From Mahella australiensis 50-1 BON (GTDB lineage Bacteria > Bacillota > Clostridia > Mahellales > Mahellaceae), in the NCBI RefSeq assembly GCF_000213255.1, contig NC_015520.1, forward strand, positions 2,783,349 through 2,847,348: a stretch of 64,000 nt of DNA, given 5' to 3'. A program made the position numbers and the translations under genes. Below, in pieces: positions 7,885 through 16,537 of the stretch. The notes below the pieces were generated by a model. The model ran no database searches and was not told the origin of the DNA. It saw only the letters and a program-made list of their open reading frames with translations. Numbering within the stretch: the first letter of the stretch is position 1; every line of letters starts with the position of its first letter.

Positions 7885-9004
7885 CTATGCTCTGCGCTGC
7901 TTAGCATTCATTTTCAGATATTCACTTATAAACAGGTCTATATCGCCATCCATAACGGCGTTTACATTACCTATTTCGGCATTAGTGCGGTGATCCTTTA
8001 CCATTGTATATGGCTGGAATATATATGAACGTATCTGGCTGCCCCATTCTATACGCTTTAATTCGCCCTTTATGTCGCTTATCTTGGCCTGTTCCTCCTG
8101 CTCTTTTAATTCCAGCAGCTTGGCCTTAAGCATTTTCATAGCAGTCTCTTTATTGCTGTGCTGCGAGCGTTCGTTCTGGCACTGAACCACTATACCTGTA
8201 GGTATGTGCGTTATGCGTATAGCCGATTCGGTCTTATTGACATGTTGACCTCCGGCACCGCTAGAACGGTAGGTATCTATTTTCAGGTCTTCAGGATTTA
8301 TCTCCACGCCTTCGTCATCATCCAACTCGGGCATTACATCCACCGATGCAAAGGACGTGTGCCTGCGGCCAGCCGCGTCGAAAGGCGATATGCGTACCAG
8401 ACGGTGCACGCCTTTTTCGGCTTTAAGGTAACCGTAGGCATTCTCGCCTTCCACGAGGAAGGTAACGCTCTTTATGCCTGCTTCATCCCCTTCCAGAAGA
8501 TCCAATACTTCGACTTTATAACCTTTATCCTCAGCCCAGCGCGTATACATACGATAGAGCATCTGCACCCAGTCCTGGGCTTCAGTGCCACCGGCTCCTG
8601 CATGGAGCGTTACTATGGCATTATTGCGATCATACGGTCCACTCAGCAGCGTTTCTATGCGCAGCCTTTCAACCTCTTTTCTCAACGATGCAAGCTCGGC
8701 CGCTACTTCGCCTACGATAGAAGCATCATCTTCCTCGCGACCCAGATCGGCCAGCGTGCGCAAATCCTCCCATTTTTGCTCTACAGCGCGTAGGTTTTGC
8801 AGTTTATCTTTCAACGCCTTTATACGTTGGTTAACCTTCTGCGAGCGTTCCATATCGCTCCAAAAGGAGGGGTCAGCCATCTGCTTTTCAAGGTTTTTTA
8901 TCTCCTCTTCCATCCCTGCCGGGTCAAAGAGAAGCCCCCATTTCATCTATGATGCCGCGCAATTCGTCTATCTGCACGCTGTAATCTTCCAATTCCACTA
9001 TCAT
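7885..9004 (-). CDS. prfB: Peptide chain release factor 2 with programmed +1 frameshift
   Basis: RF2 recognises UGA and UAA in the ribosomal A site and triggers peptide release. Translation starts at ATG 9004 (GAGGAG 8 nt upstream) and reads MIVELEDYSVQIDELRGI IDEMGASL to codon 26. It then reaches CTT TGA C (8929-8923), where a +1 shift restores the frame into DPAGMEEEIKNLEK. The total is about 372 residues, normal for RF2. A G-rich Shine-Dalgarno-like run sits just before the site. The GGQ release motif is in SSGAGGQHVNKTESAIR. A start at 8946 (MKWGLLFDPAG) would be an artefact of the shifted frame. It lies 29 bases after secA, the classical order. Confidence 0.96.
8923..8940 (-). promoter_or_regulatory. 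RF2 programmed frameshift site (CTT TGA C)
   Basis: Zero-frame codon 26 CTT (8929-8927) is followed by in-frame TGA (8926-8924) and C (8923). GGGGG at about 8940-8936 gives the internal Shine-Dalgarno-like stimulator. When RF2 is scarce, slow termination at UGA allows the slip, so RF2 regulates its own synthesis. Confidence 0.95.
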
Positions 9005-9033
9005 ATGATCATCTCCTCAAAATGTTATAATTT

Positions 9034-11553
9034 TCATGCTATCCTGCCGCAGCATTCCTTGTATTTTTTGCCGCTGCCGCACGGACATGGGTCATTGCGG
9101 CCAATCTTTTTACCAGCTCTTTTAACCGTTTGCGGCTTACTCCCTTCACCGCCATGGCTGGCCAATGCGGGCTTGGCCACTTGCTCTCTCTCAGGCGGCT
9201 TCTCCACCTTAACGTGATACAATAAAGTAACGGTATCCTCCTGTATGCTATGGATCATCTCCTGGAACATGTCATAGCCTTCTATCTTGTATTCCACTAG
9301 CGGGTCGCGCTGGCCGTAAGCCCTTAACCCTATACCGTCGCGCAAGCGATCCATATCATCAAGGTGATCCATCCACTTCTGATCGACGACTTTGAGCATT
9401 ACAACGCGTTCGAGCTCGCGCATGGTCTCCTCACCTATCTCTTTTTCGCGCTTATCGTACAGCTCGTATGCCATGTCGACCAGACGCTCGGTGAATTCCT
9501 CGCGCGTTAGGTTCTCCTTATCCTCTTGGCTTATCGTCAAAGCACCAGCCGGCAGGAACAGATGGCCCAAATGCTCGGCTAATCCCTCGATATCCCATTC
9601 CTCGGGATGCGGACTGTTGGAGGTATATAATTTAACAGCCTCTTCCACGAGCGATTTTATCATATCCAATATGGAATCCTTGAGATTTTCTCCTTCCAAC
9701 ACCTGACGACGTTGTTTGTATATTACCTCACGTTGAACGTTCAACACGTTATCGTATTCCAGAAGCTGCTTGCGTATATCAAAGTTCTTAGCCTCCACGC
9801 GTTTTTGAGCGGCCTCTATCTGCTTGGTCAACATATTATTCTCTATGGGGGTATCGTCGTCCATGCCCAGAGCATCTACCAGATTCATAATGCGATCGGA
9901 ACCGAATAATCTCAACAGATCGTCTTCCAGAGACAGATAGAAACGCGATGAGCCCGGATCGCCCTGGCGTCCGGAACGCCCGCGCAACTGATTATCTATG
10001 CGCCGGCTTTCATGCCTTTCGGTGCCCATGACATGCAGACCGCCTTTTTGGGCTATGCCCTCGCCCAGCACTATATCGGTGCCGCGTCCGGCCATATTGG
10101 TGGCTATGGTCACCGCTCCTGGCTGACCTGCTTTGGCTATAATCTCAGCCTCTTTCTCATGATATTTGGCGTTCAATACCTGATGCGGTATACCGCGCTG
10201 CTCCAGCATCCGGCTGAGTTTCTCGGATTTTTCTATGGATATCGTGCCTACCAGCACCGGCTGACCTTTAGCATGACGCTGGGCTATCTCTTCGGTTACG
10301 GCTTTGAATTTGGCTTCCTCGGTACGATATATGACATCGGGATAATCCTTGCGAATCATAGGCATATTTGTAGGTATAACCACGACGTCCAGGCCATATA
10401 TAGACTGAAACTCTTCTTCCTCAGTCTTGGCGGTACCAGTCATGCCGGCCAGTTTCTTGTACATCCTGAAATAATTCTGGAATGTTATAGTAGCCAGCGT
10501 GCGACTCTCGCGTTGCACCCGAACACCCTCTTTGGCCTCTATGGCCTGATGCAGCCCATCGCTGTAACGGCGGCCAAACATAAGCCTGCCAGTGAATTCA
10601 TCCACTATGATGACCTCGTTGTCTTTGACGACATAATCGACATCGCGGCGCATCAGCACATGCGCTTTTATAGCCTGTATTATATTGTGCAGCAGCTCGG
10701 TATTCTCCATATCGGTTATATTATCAACATTGAAGAAACGTTCTGCTTTGCGCGAGCCTTCTTCGGTAAGCGATATGGTCTTGGCCTTCTCGTCCACCTC
10801 ATAGTCGATGTCCTTAGCCAGACGCAATGCAAATTTATCCGCCTTATAATACAGCTCGGTGGACTTCTGACCTGCACCAGATATAATAAGCGGTGTCCGC
10901 GCCTCGTCTATCAGTATGCTGTCGACCTCGTCGACTATGGCATAATTGAGCCCGCGCTGCACCATATTTTCTTTATATATGACCATATTATCGCGCAGGT
11001 AATCGAATCCGAATTCATTATTGGTCCCATAGGTTATATCGGCTGCATAGGCCTCCTGGCGGGCAGCACTGTCCATATCATGCTGTATGAGGCCCACCTT
11101 TAAGCCCAAAAATTCATATATCTTGCCCATCCATTCGCGGTCGCGGCGTGCCAGATAATCGTTGACAGTTACTATATGCACACCCTCGCCGGTCAAGGCA
11201 TTGAGATAGGCCGGCAGCGTGGCCACCAGCGTCTTGCCCTCGCCGGTCTTCATCTCGGCTATGCGGCCCTGATGCAGCACAATGCCGCCCAAGAGCTGCA
11301 CTGGGAAATGGCGCATGCCCAACGTGCGCACTGATGCCTCACGCACCACCGCAAATGCTTCGGGCAGTATATCGTCCAGCGTTTCGCCCTGTTTCAAGCG
11401 CTGTTTGAATTCGTCAGTCTTTGCTCTCAATTCGCCGTCGCTCAAAGCCTTTATCTGCGGCTCAAACGCTTCTATAGCCTCAACAGTCTTTTGCAACCGT
11501 TTTACTTCTTTTTCATTCTGATCTCCAAATATTTTAGCCAATATATTTGGCAT
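9034..11553 (-). CDS. secA: Preprotein translocase ATPase SecA
   Basis: The 839-residue motor that drives unfolded preproteins through SecYEG. Walker A is MKTGEGKT near residue 100, DEAD-like box [20 protein letters not shown] near 208-227, and helicase motifs in [15 protein letters not shown] near 490. The C-terminus ends in the zinc-binding SecB/lipid-contact motif [16 protein letters not shown]. Length is normal for Firmicutes. An AAGGTGAT ribosome binding site precedes ATG 11553, with a sigma-A promoter 40 bases further up. First gene of secA-prfB-cheW. Confidence 0.98.
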   Translation of the reverse strand: MPNILAKIFGDQNEKEVKRLQKTVEAIEAFEPQIKALSDGELRAKTDEFKQRLKQGETLDDILPEAFAVVREASVRTLGMRHFPVQLLGGIVLHQGRIAEMKTGEGKTLVATLPAYLNALTGEGVHIVTVNDYLARRDREWMGKIYEFLGLKVGLIQHDMDSAARQEAYAADITYGTNNEFGFDYLRDNMVIYKENMVQRGLNYAIVDEVDSILIDEARTPLIISGAGQKSTELYYKADKFALRLAKDIDYEVDEKAKTISLTEEGSRKAERFFNVDNITDMENTELLHNIIQAIKAHVLMRRDVDYVVKDNEVIIVDEFTGRLMFGRRYSDGLHQAIEAKEGVRVQRESRTLATITFQNYFRMYKKLAGMTGTAKTEEEEFQSIYGLDVVVIPTNMPMIRKDYPDVIYRTEEAKFKAVTEEIAQRHAKGQPVLVGTISIEKSEKLSRMLEQRGIPHQVLNAKYHEKEAEIIAKAGQPGAVTIATNMAGRGTDIVLGEGIAQKGGLHVMGTERHESRRIDNQLRGRSGRQGDPGSSRFYLSLEDDLLRLFGSDRIMNLVDALGMDDDTPIENNMLTKQIEAAQKRVEAKNFDIRKQLLEYDNVLNVQREVIYKQRRQVLEGENLKDSILDMIKSLVEEAVKLYTSNSPHPEEWDIEGLAEHLGHLFLPAGALTISQEDKENLTREEFTERLVDMAYELYDKREKEIGEETMRELERVVMLKVVDQKWMDHLDDMDRLRDGIGLRAYGQRDPLVEYKIEGYDMFQEMIHSIQEDTVTLLYHVKVEKPPEREQVAKPALASHGGEGSKPQTVKRAGKKIGRNDPCPCGSGKKYKECCGRIA

Positions 11554-11593
11554 TACATATCACCTTCTTAAAAACTACAAATTCACATTGTAT

Positions 11594-11622
11594 ATTGTAA
11601 CACCATGAGCCGCTTAAAACAA
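11594..11622 (-). promoter_or_regulatory. Sigma-A promoter of secA operon
   Basis: Minus-strand TTGTTT (11622-11617) and TACAAT (11599-11594) are separated by exactly 17 bases and lie about 41 bases before the secA start codon. Confidence 0.7.
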
Positions 11623-11739
11623 GACACGGCAAAAATGAATTATTTCGTTTGTAACCACTTTTATGTATCAAGACACAACTATATAATGAACCCATAAATT
11701 AAGACAACTGAAATGTCGAATTTATGATAAAATAGAAGC

Positions 11740-11874
11740 ATGGAAAAGACATATACAGCCAACTTTAAAGTTTTACTGGAAATATTGAAATAGGAAAAGA
11801 CCCTTACTCAACTCTCATCGGAATATGAGGTGAGTGTAGCGCAGCTTAGCCGGTGGAATATATGGGCTGCTTAG
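11740..11874 (+). mobile_element. Remnant of IS3-type transposase orfA (HTH_Tnp_1-like), amber-interrupted
   Basis: The frame reads MEKTYTANFKVLLEILK, TAG, EKTLTQLSSEYEVSVAQLSRW and soon ends. This matches the N-terminal helix-turn-helix of IS3-family OrfA proteins (the usual pattern is YTaeFKakvvle-lkgeKTlaELaseygvspnqisrW). It is broken by an in-frame stop at codon 18 and lacks the rest of orfA and all of orfB, so it is a dead fragment. The preceding 40 bases may hold the old left end. Confidence 0.7.
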
Positions 11875-12088
11875 GTAAAGGATTCCTTGGCAAGCCGCTG
11901 TCATGCGCTGTAAACCTGGCTTGCGGCAGAGAAGAAGAATGCGCCATAGGCGATACCAGCAGCGTGTGCGATATTGTGTACGCTATATAGAACGCCTATG
12001 AGGTTTCCAGAAGCATATGGAGTATAGATCCTATGATGCGGTTTCTGCTGGAATGTGGCGGAAACTACTTTTTTAACATTATTTTATC
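11875..12088 (+). other. Intergenic stretch with a degenerate open frame
   Basis: From ATG 11862 the plus strand is open for 42 codons (contains LSCAVNLACGREEECAIGDT) to an amber at 11988-11990. The same frame then continues (NAYEVSRSIWSIDPMMRFLL) up to the start region of the next gene. No ribosome binding site is seen. It may be a decayed gene downstream of the IS remnant; no family is recognised. Confidence 0.3.
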
Positions 12089-12099
12089 AGGAGGGTTTT

Positions 12100-13293
12100 A
12101 TGGCTACTTGGCTTATTATAATCATATACCTGGCATTCATTAGTCTTGGTTTACCAGACTCGCTGCTTGGTTCAGCATGGCCTCTTATGCGACAAGACAT
12201 AGGAGCACCTTTAAGCGCCGCGGGAATCTTATCTATGATCATCGCTGCTGGTACTATCGTCTCAAGTTTAGCAAGCGGCTGGATAATAAAGCGGTTCGGT
12301 ACAGGCAAGGTCACTCTGGTAAGCTGTTGCATGACAGCAGCTGCACTGCTCGGTTTTTCGCTTGTCCATTCCATAGCCTGGCTGGCTCTACTTGCTATCC
12401 CCTTAGGTTTGGGCGGCGGGGCAGTAGATGCGGCGCTAAATCATTACGTAGCGGAAAACTATGAAGCTCATCACATGAACTGGCTGCACGCATTTTGGGG
12501 AATTGGCGCAACCGGCGGCCCTATAATATTATCATATTACATAGCGTGTTTAAATTCCTGGCGGCCAGGCTATTTTACAGTAAGCATAATCCAATTTTGT
12601 ATATCGGCCGTATTGCTCGCGACCCTTCCTTTATGGGATCAGGTTGCAAAGCAGCACAAGCTAGTGCGGGCTGCAGGCCAAACCTCAACCGACGATGCAG
12701 TTGACCCACCGGCAATCGACAACAATGCCAGCATATTCAAAAATAAAGCCGTAATATATACGCTCATCGCATTTTTATTCTATTGCGGCGTTGAATCAAC
12801 AGTAGGTCTATGGGGAGCGAGCTATCTTGTAGGAACGCACAATATAGCGCCAAAAACGGCTGCAGCTTGGGTATCGCTATACTATGGCGGTATAACTTTA
12901 GGAAGAATTATTTCCGGCTTTATCACGATGAAGTTTGATAACCGCCACATTATACTATGGGGCCAAATCATTGCCATAGCGGGTGCCGTTATTCTTTTGC
13001 TGCCCTCTGACCCTATTGTTTACATGTTAGCTTTTGGCCTTATAGGGCTAGGCCTCTCTCCTATATACCCTGGCCTTATTCACGAAACACCTGCGCGCTT
13101 CGGCAGCGAAAATTCGGCCAAACTTATAGGCTATCAAATGGCAGTGGCATATACCGGAACGACATTACTTCCACCTATTTTCGGTTTTATAGCTGCTAAA
13201 ACAGCTATAACCATATTTCCGCTTTTTGTCCTGGCTTATTTGCTTATAATGCTGGCAAGCACCGAAACAGTCAATGCATCTTTGACAGTTTAA
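12100..13293 (+). CDS. MFS transporter, FucP-like sugar permease type
   Basis: A 397-residue major facilitator with about 12 transmembrane helices. The N-half shows LGLPDSLLGSAWPLMRQDIG (helix 1/loop), the A-like motif SGWIIKRFGTGKV, GLGGGAVDAALNHYVAEN and HAFWGIGATGGPIILSYY, a pattern common in the FucP/Bsc6-like branch of the family. A central cytoplasmic loop (about 195-225) is rich in charged and Asp/Ala residues. The start is ATG 12100 with AGGAGG 5 nt upstream; the ATG at 12055 lacks a site. Monocistronic, with a terminator directly after. The substrate is unknown; a sugar is plausible given the nearby glycan genes. Confidence 0.85.
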   Translation: MATWLIIIIYLAFISLGLPDSLLGSAWPLMRQDIGAPLSAAGILSMIIAAGTIVSSLASGWIIKRFGTGKVTLVSCCMTAAALLGFSLVHSIAWLALLAIPLGLGGGAVDAALNHYVAENYEAHHMNWLHAFWGIGATGGPIILSYYIACLNSWRPGYFTVSIIQFCISAVLLATLPLWDQVAKQHKLVRAAGQTSTDDAVDPPAIDNNASIFKNKAVIYTLIAFLFYCGVESTVGLWGASYLVGTHNIAPKTAAAWVSLYYGGITLGRIISGFITMKFDNRHIILWGQIIAIAGAVILLLPSDPIVYMLAFGLIGLGLSPIYPGLIHETPARFGSENSAKLIGYQMAVAYTGTTLLPPIFGFIAAKTAITIFPLFVLAYLLIMLASTETVNASLTV

Positions 13294-13315
13294 AACAGAA
13301 CAGTGCCCTTCGAAT

Positions 13316-13349
13316 TCCTTGCAAATTAGAGGTTTGCAGGGATTTTTTT
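13316..13349 (+). terminator. Rho-independent terminator of the MFS gene
   Basis: TCCTTGCAAA (13316-13325) pairs with TTTGCAGGGA (13333-13342) with one mismatch or wobble, followed by seven Ts (13343-13349). Confidence 0.85.
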
Positions 13350-13380
13350 GTTTCAAAAACGTGATAAATATATAAATAAT

Positions 13381-13434
13381 CATGCTATACCTATAACAAT
13401 ATCATAGAATAATAACACATCATGCTATACCTAT
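13381..13434 (+). promoter_or_regulatory. Direct repeat upstream of sdpRI, putative SdpR operator
   Basis: CATGCTATACCTAT occurs at 13381-13394 and again at 13421-13434, exactly 40 bases apart (about four helical turns). Further down, TTGTTATAATAT near 13453-13465 contains a -10-like TATAAT and mirrors TATAACAAT in the first repeat. The position just before an ArsR-type autoregulator suggests operator sites; binding by SdpR is inference. Confidence 0.5.
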
Positions 13435-13515
13435 TGCAAAATAAAAAACCTATTGTTATAATATATTTAGGTAATTTTCTAAATATCTAAATTATTAGGT
13501 GGTGATGTACATGGG

Positions 13516-13803
13516 ATGAGTCTTATACTCAAGGCTTTAGGCGACGAGACACGACGCCGCATTCTCGAAATGTTAAGGGACAGGGATATGACAGCCGGCG
13601 AAATAGCCGAGCATTTTGATATAACCAAGCCTAGTATATCCCACCATCTTAACATATTAAAGCAGGCCGGGCTGGTTGTAGACGAACGCAAGGGGCAAAA
13701 TATTTATTATTCCATCAATACATCGGTGATGGAAGACACGCTGGAATGGTTTATGAACATTATGAATATTAAAAATGATGAGGAGGAATCTTATCATGAA
13801 TGA
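13516..13803 (+). CDS. sdpR: ArsR-family autorepressor, SdpR-like
   Basis: A 95-residue winged-helix repressor: LGDETRRRILEMLRDRDMTAGEIAEHF (helices 1-3), ITKPSISHHLNILKQAGLV (recognition helix about residues 38-56) and RKGQNIYYSI (wing). It lacks the Cys metal-binding motif of ArsR/SmtB sensors, as SdpR does. In Bacillus subtilis SdpR represses sdpRI and is sequestered by SdpI at the membrane when the SdpC toxin binds. Here it is followed, with an 8-base overlap, by an SdpI-family gene. No sdpABC toxin genes are in the window, so the pair may be used for envelope stress or immunity to a foreign toxin. Confidence 0.88.
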   Translation: MSLILKALGDETRRRILEMLRDRDMTAGEIAEHFDITKPSISHHLNILKQAGLVVDERKGQNIYYSINTSVMEDTLEWFMNIMNIKNDEEESYHE

Positions 13804-14476
13804 AGGTCACTATGACTTAAAGCAGGCATTAAAAAGCGATATATGGCTTATAGTCATAATAGCCGCGGCTCTGTTATCGGCCATTGCTGTATATGGCCGC
13901 CTGCCTGATAAAATACCTATGCACTGGAATATCAGCGGTGAAATCGACAGTTATGGCGGAAAGGGCTCTATATTTTTGCTGCCTCTGATGAATGCCGGCA
14001 TATACACGCTTATGCTGGTGACCCCCCTTATAGACCCGAGGCGAAACAACTACGGTAAATTCAAAGGCGCTTATCGGGTTATGAGGGCTGTATTTGTGAT
14101 ACTTTTTACCATAATATACGGAGTGGTAATGCTGGCATCCTTAGGATATAAGGTAAAGGTAGATTTCATAATAACATTCAGCATTTCCCTCATGTTCATC
14201 GTCTTTGGCAATTATATGGGCAAGATAAGGCATAATTATTTCGTAGGTATAAAAACACCATGGACATTGGCTGATGAAGATGTATGGCTTAAGACCCATC
14301 GTTTGGGCGGTCGGTTATTCGTCCTGGCTGGTATATTAAGCATGATAGGATCATTCATCGGCGGTACACCAGCATTTATATTGATGATGATATCCGTCGC
14401 TGTAGCTGCGCTGATACCGACAATATATTCATATATAATATACAACCGTTCGCATAAAACGCAAAATCCGGGGTAA
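13796..14476 (+). CDS. sdpI: SdpI-family membrane protein (DUF1648/SdpI)
   Basis: A 226-residue integral membrane protein. N-terminal DUF1648-type motif: AIAVYGRLPDKIPMHWNISGEIDSYGGK near residues 25-52. Then several transmembrane helices and the SdpI motif NYFVGIKTPWTLADEDVWLKTHRLGGRLFVLAG (about 150-182), the family hallmark. SdpI proteins give immunity to the SdpC peptide and signal to SdpR. The start is ATG 13796 with AGGAGG 8 nt upstream, inside the end of sdpR. The stop codon lies inside the terminator hairpin. Confidence 0.9.
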   Translation: MNEGHYDLKQALKSDIWLIVIIAAALLSAIAVYGRLPDKIPMHWNISGEIDSYGGKGSIFLLPLMNAGIYTLMLVTPLIDPRRNNYGKFKGAYRVMRAVFVILFTIIYGVVMLASLGYKVKVDFIITFSISLMFIVFGNYMGKIRHNYFVGIKTPWTLADEDVWLKTHRLGGRLFVLAGILSMIGSFIGGTPAFILMMISVAVAALIPTIYSYIIYNRSHKTQNPG

Positions 14477-14489
14477 TCCCCCGGATTTT
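14463..14489. terminator. Bidirectional terminator between sdpI and the SGNH hydrolase
   Basis: AAAATCCGGGG (14463-14473) pairs perfectly with CCCCGGATTTT (14479-14489), loop TAATC. The flanking A and T runs make it usable from both sides. A near copy lies at 18715-18741. Confidence 0.85.
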
Positions 14490-14499
14490 AATGTCATCT

Positions 14500-15126
14500 C
14501 TATAATGCTTCCGCAGCCCGCAACCAAGATTGCGCTATAAGCGCATGTCCGGCAGGCGATGGATGTACGCCGTCCGGCAGCCAAAAGTTGGGTTCCCTTT
14601 GCGCTGCTGCCTGAGCAAATATGCCGTCTAGCGGTACGAATATGGCATGGAATTCCCTGGCTAGTCTGCGTACGACATGTATCTTAGGATCTAAGTCCTC
14701 TCTCCACTTCGCCCGGTCTTCCGGTACAGGCAAAACAAACGGCTCGCATATTATCAGGTTAGCATTCAGTTGTGTTTTCACTTGTTGCAAAATATAGCGA
14801 TAATCGGACTCAAACCTTTCCACTGATGTCGGATCATCGCTGTCATAACGTCGCCAGCAGTCATTGATGCCTATGAGTATGGATACCCAAGTGGGCTTTA
14901 AGTTTATACAGTCCCTCGTCCAGCGCTCCTTTAAATCTTTGACCCTATTACCACTTACCCCTTTATTTATAAACCTAACATGCTTTGCGGGATATGCAGC
15001 CGAGAACCATGATGCTACCATCGTAGGATAGCCCAAGCCAAGATCATCGTCGTTGTTATAATCTCGGCCTGCGTCGGTCACACTGTCTCCTTGAAACAAT
15101 ACTACTGCGTTGTCTTCTATAAGCAT
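14500..15126 (-). CDS. SGNH/GDSL-type esterase
   Basis: A 208-residue SGNH hydrolase, probably a carbohydrate O-deacetylase. Block I FQGDSVTDAGRDYN holds the catalytic Ser (residue 15). The Gly oxyanion block is NKGVSGNRV near 55, the Asn block is ILIGINDCW near 84, and Block V LPDGVHPSPAGH near 186-197 carries the Asp and His. There is no signal peptide, so it acts inside the cell, as expected if acetylated oligosaccharides are imported. ATG 15126 is preceded by GGAGAGG. Its 3' end, with the adjacent terminator, exists as a degraded copy at 18688-18815. Confidence 0.88.
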   Translation of the reverse strand: MLIEDNAVVLFQGDSVTDAGRDYNNDDDLGLGYPTMVASWFSAAYPAKHVRFINKGVSGNRVKDLKERWTRDCINLKPTWVSILIGINDCWRRYDSDDPTSVERFESDYRYILQQVKTQLNANLIICEPFVLPVPEDRAKWREDLDPKIHVVRRLAREFHAIFVPLDGIFAQAAAQREPNFWLPDGVHPSPAGHALIAQSWLRAAEAL

Positions 15127-15199
15127 ATCGACCTCTCCTTGCCCGAATTATTTTCCACACTATTGTATCACTACGTCAAGATTAGCGCAAATAGTAGTT

Positions 15200-15342
15200 T
15201 TATCTGAACATGCAGGTAACATCCTCTAATCTGTAGTCTATAATCAGTTCCGTTCCATGCCAATGGCTTTTATCTTTGCCCCTCTGCTTGGTTCAATGCG
15301 AATACATTGCGCAGCAACACCGACAAATCAATTACCTTGCCC
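15200..15342 (-). pseudogene. Frameshifted 3' remnant of a GH31 alpha-xylosidase gene
   Basis: This stretch is clearly homologous at DNA level to 18843-18982, the last about 47 codons of the intact alpha-xylosidase. ELIIDYRLEDVTC here matches ELLIDDGLEDVTC there, and the upstream segment matches in a shifted frame (one base lost near 15260). It stops matching near 15342, shortly before the Rpn-type gene. It is a broken copy left by duplication. Confidence 0.85.
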
Positions 15343-15398
15343 AACCATCATAGGCAAAGAGGCATAAACAGTATTGCGCTGTCCATACCCCTAGTTCA

Positions 15399-16472
15399 TC
15401 AATTATTCAAATATTTATTAAGTTCATCTATATCTCGCATGTCAAATATATTTTCCCCTATAGCCTCCAGTACATCACTATCCTGCTTTTTTATCTTTTC
15501 GATATATTCTTCCGGCACAGCGGCAAACTTCTTCTTTAGCAGTTTAATGATTAGTTCAGCCTTGCCCTCTGCTTTACCTTCAGCCTTGCCCTCCGTTTTA
15601 CCTTCAGCCTTGCCTTCTGCTTTACCTTTAGCCTCTCTTTTCTGAAATTCCTCTTCCAGTGTCCGCTCAAGATTATATATCACCGCATTCACCTCCCCTA
15701 TGTCGGCTTTTGATATAATATCCTCAATCTTCTCTCGAGTACCTGCCGGTAACTTGCTGGCAAATATATGCGTTAGCCACGGCTTTAACATGTTAAAGTC
15801 TTCAGGCAACATACCGCTTAATATCTTTAACGCTTGCTCTAACCGCTCATAAATCTCTGACGTATCATATTTTTGATCCAGCAGAAACGCTGTCCCTATA
15901 ATATTGGATAACCCTGCTAAGTCCTCTTTTTTAAATCGATTGACATCTATCAGTATATACTTAAAATCCAAAACATAATCGCCGAATAGTTCATAACCGC
16001 TCAGCGTTTCTTTGTAGCTCATCTTGGCCGTCCAGTTATTTTCACCATTGTATAAAACAATGGGCACAATTACCGGCAGCTTGAACTCCTTTTGTTCTGC
16101 CTCATTTCGTTTTATGTTTTTGAGTACATCGCGCCATATCTCCACCATGTAAAGCAACAACCTATATGGCATTTGAAAGTCTACCGTTGATTGCAGCTCC
16201 ATCAGTATATAGAATATGACTTCTTGCCCTTTAATATCAACTCTATATACTATGTCGGCTTCTTTTTGGTTGAAATCCTGTAGTATATACGATTTATCTA
16301 TCTTCATAACGGCAGACTCATCTATCATGTCTACCCAGCCCTCTTTGATGAAATTCTTCAGCAATTGTACAAATACCTTCTTGAAGGATAATAGGTATTT
16401 ATAGCCCGTATCATGAGGGTTATGGATATCACTATGCTGCCTTTCTTCTCCCATACGCACTTCCTCTTCCAT
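15399..16472 (-). CDS. Rpn-family PD-(D/E)XK nuclease/transposase-like protein
   Basis: A 357-residue protein of the Rpn (recombination-promoting nuclease) / transposase_31-like type. The N-terminal signature is HDTGYKYLLSFKKVFVQLLKNF near residues 20-41. The nuclease core is EADIVYRVDIKGQEVIFYILMELQS, with Asp, Glu and Gln spaced as in PD-(D/E)XK enzymes, then MPYRLLLYMVEIWRD and LPVIVPIVLYNGENNW. Near the C-terminus is a low-complexity run of KAEG/KTEG units encoded by 12-base tandem repeats (about 15560-15640). Rpn proteins promote RecA-independent recombination and often vary in repeat number. It abuts a broken gene copy at both a sequence and a map level. Confidence 0.85.
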   Translation of the reverse strand: MEEEVRMGEERQHSDIHNPHDTGYKYLLSFKKVFVQLLKNFIKEGWVDMIDESAVMKIDKSYILQDFNQKEADIVYRVDIKGQEVIFYILMELQSTVDFQMPYRLLLYMVEIWRDVLKNIKRNEAEQKEFKLPVIVPIVLYNGENNWTAKMSYKETLSGYELFGDYVLDFKYILIDVNRFKKEDLAGLSNIIGTAFLLDQKYDTSEIYERLEQALKILSGMLPEDFNMLKPWLTHIFASKLPAGTREKIEDIISKADIGEVNAVIYNLERTLEEEFQKREAKGKAEGKAEGKTEGKAEGKAEGKAELIIKLLKKKFAAVPEEYIEKIKKQDSDVLEAIGENIFDMRDIDELNKYLNN

Positions 16473-16537
16473 CTAGCTCAATGCTAATAGTATTATAGCA
16501 TATTTTAACATGAATATCTATCGCATTAATTATAGCA

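Noticed and set aside
8158-8793. Plus-strand open frame opposite prfB
   Set aside because: Antisense shadow of RF2; composition and absence of start signals argue against a gene.
10012-11103. Long plus-strand open frame (363 codons) inside secA
   Set aside because: It is the antisense shadow of a well-supported secA gene and has no ribosome binding site or protein-like motifs.
15560-15640. Tandem 12-base repeats considered as a CRISPR-like array
   Set aside because: The repeats are contiguous without spacers and lie in frame within the Rpn-type coding sequence as KAEG units.
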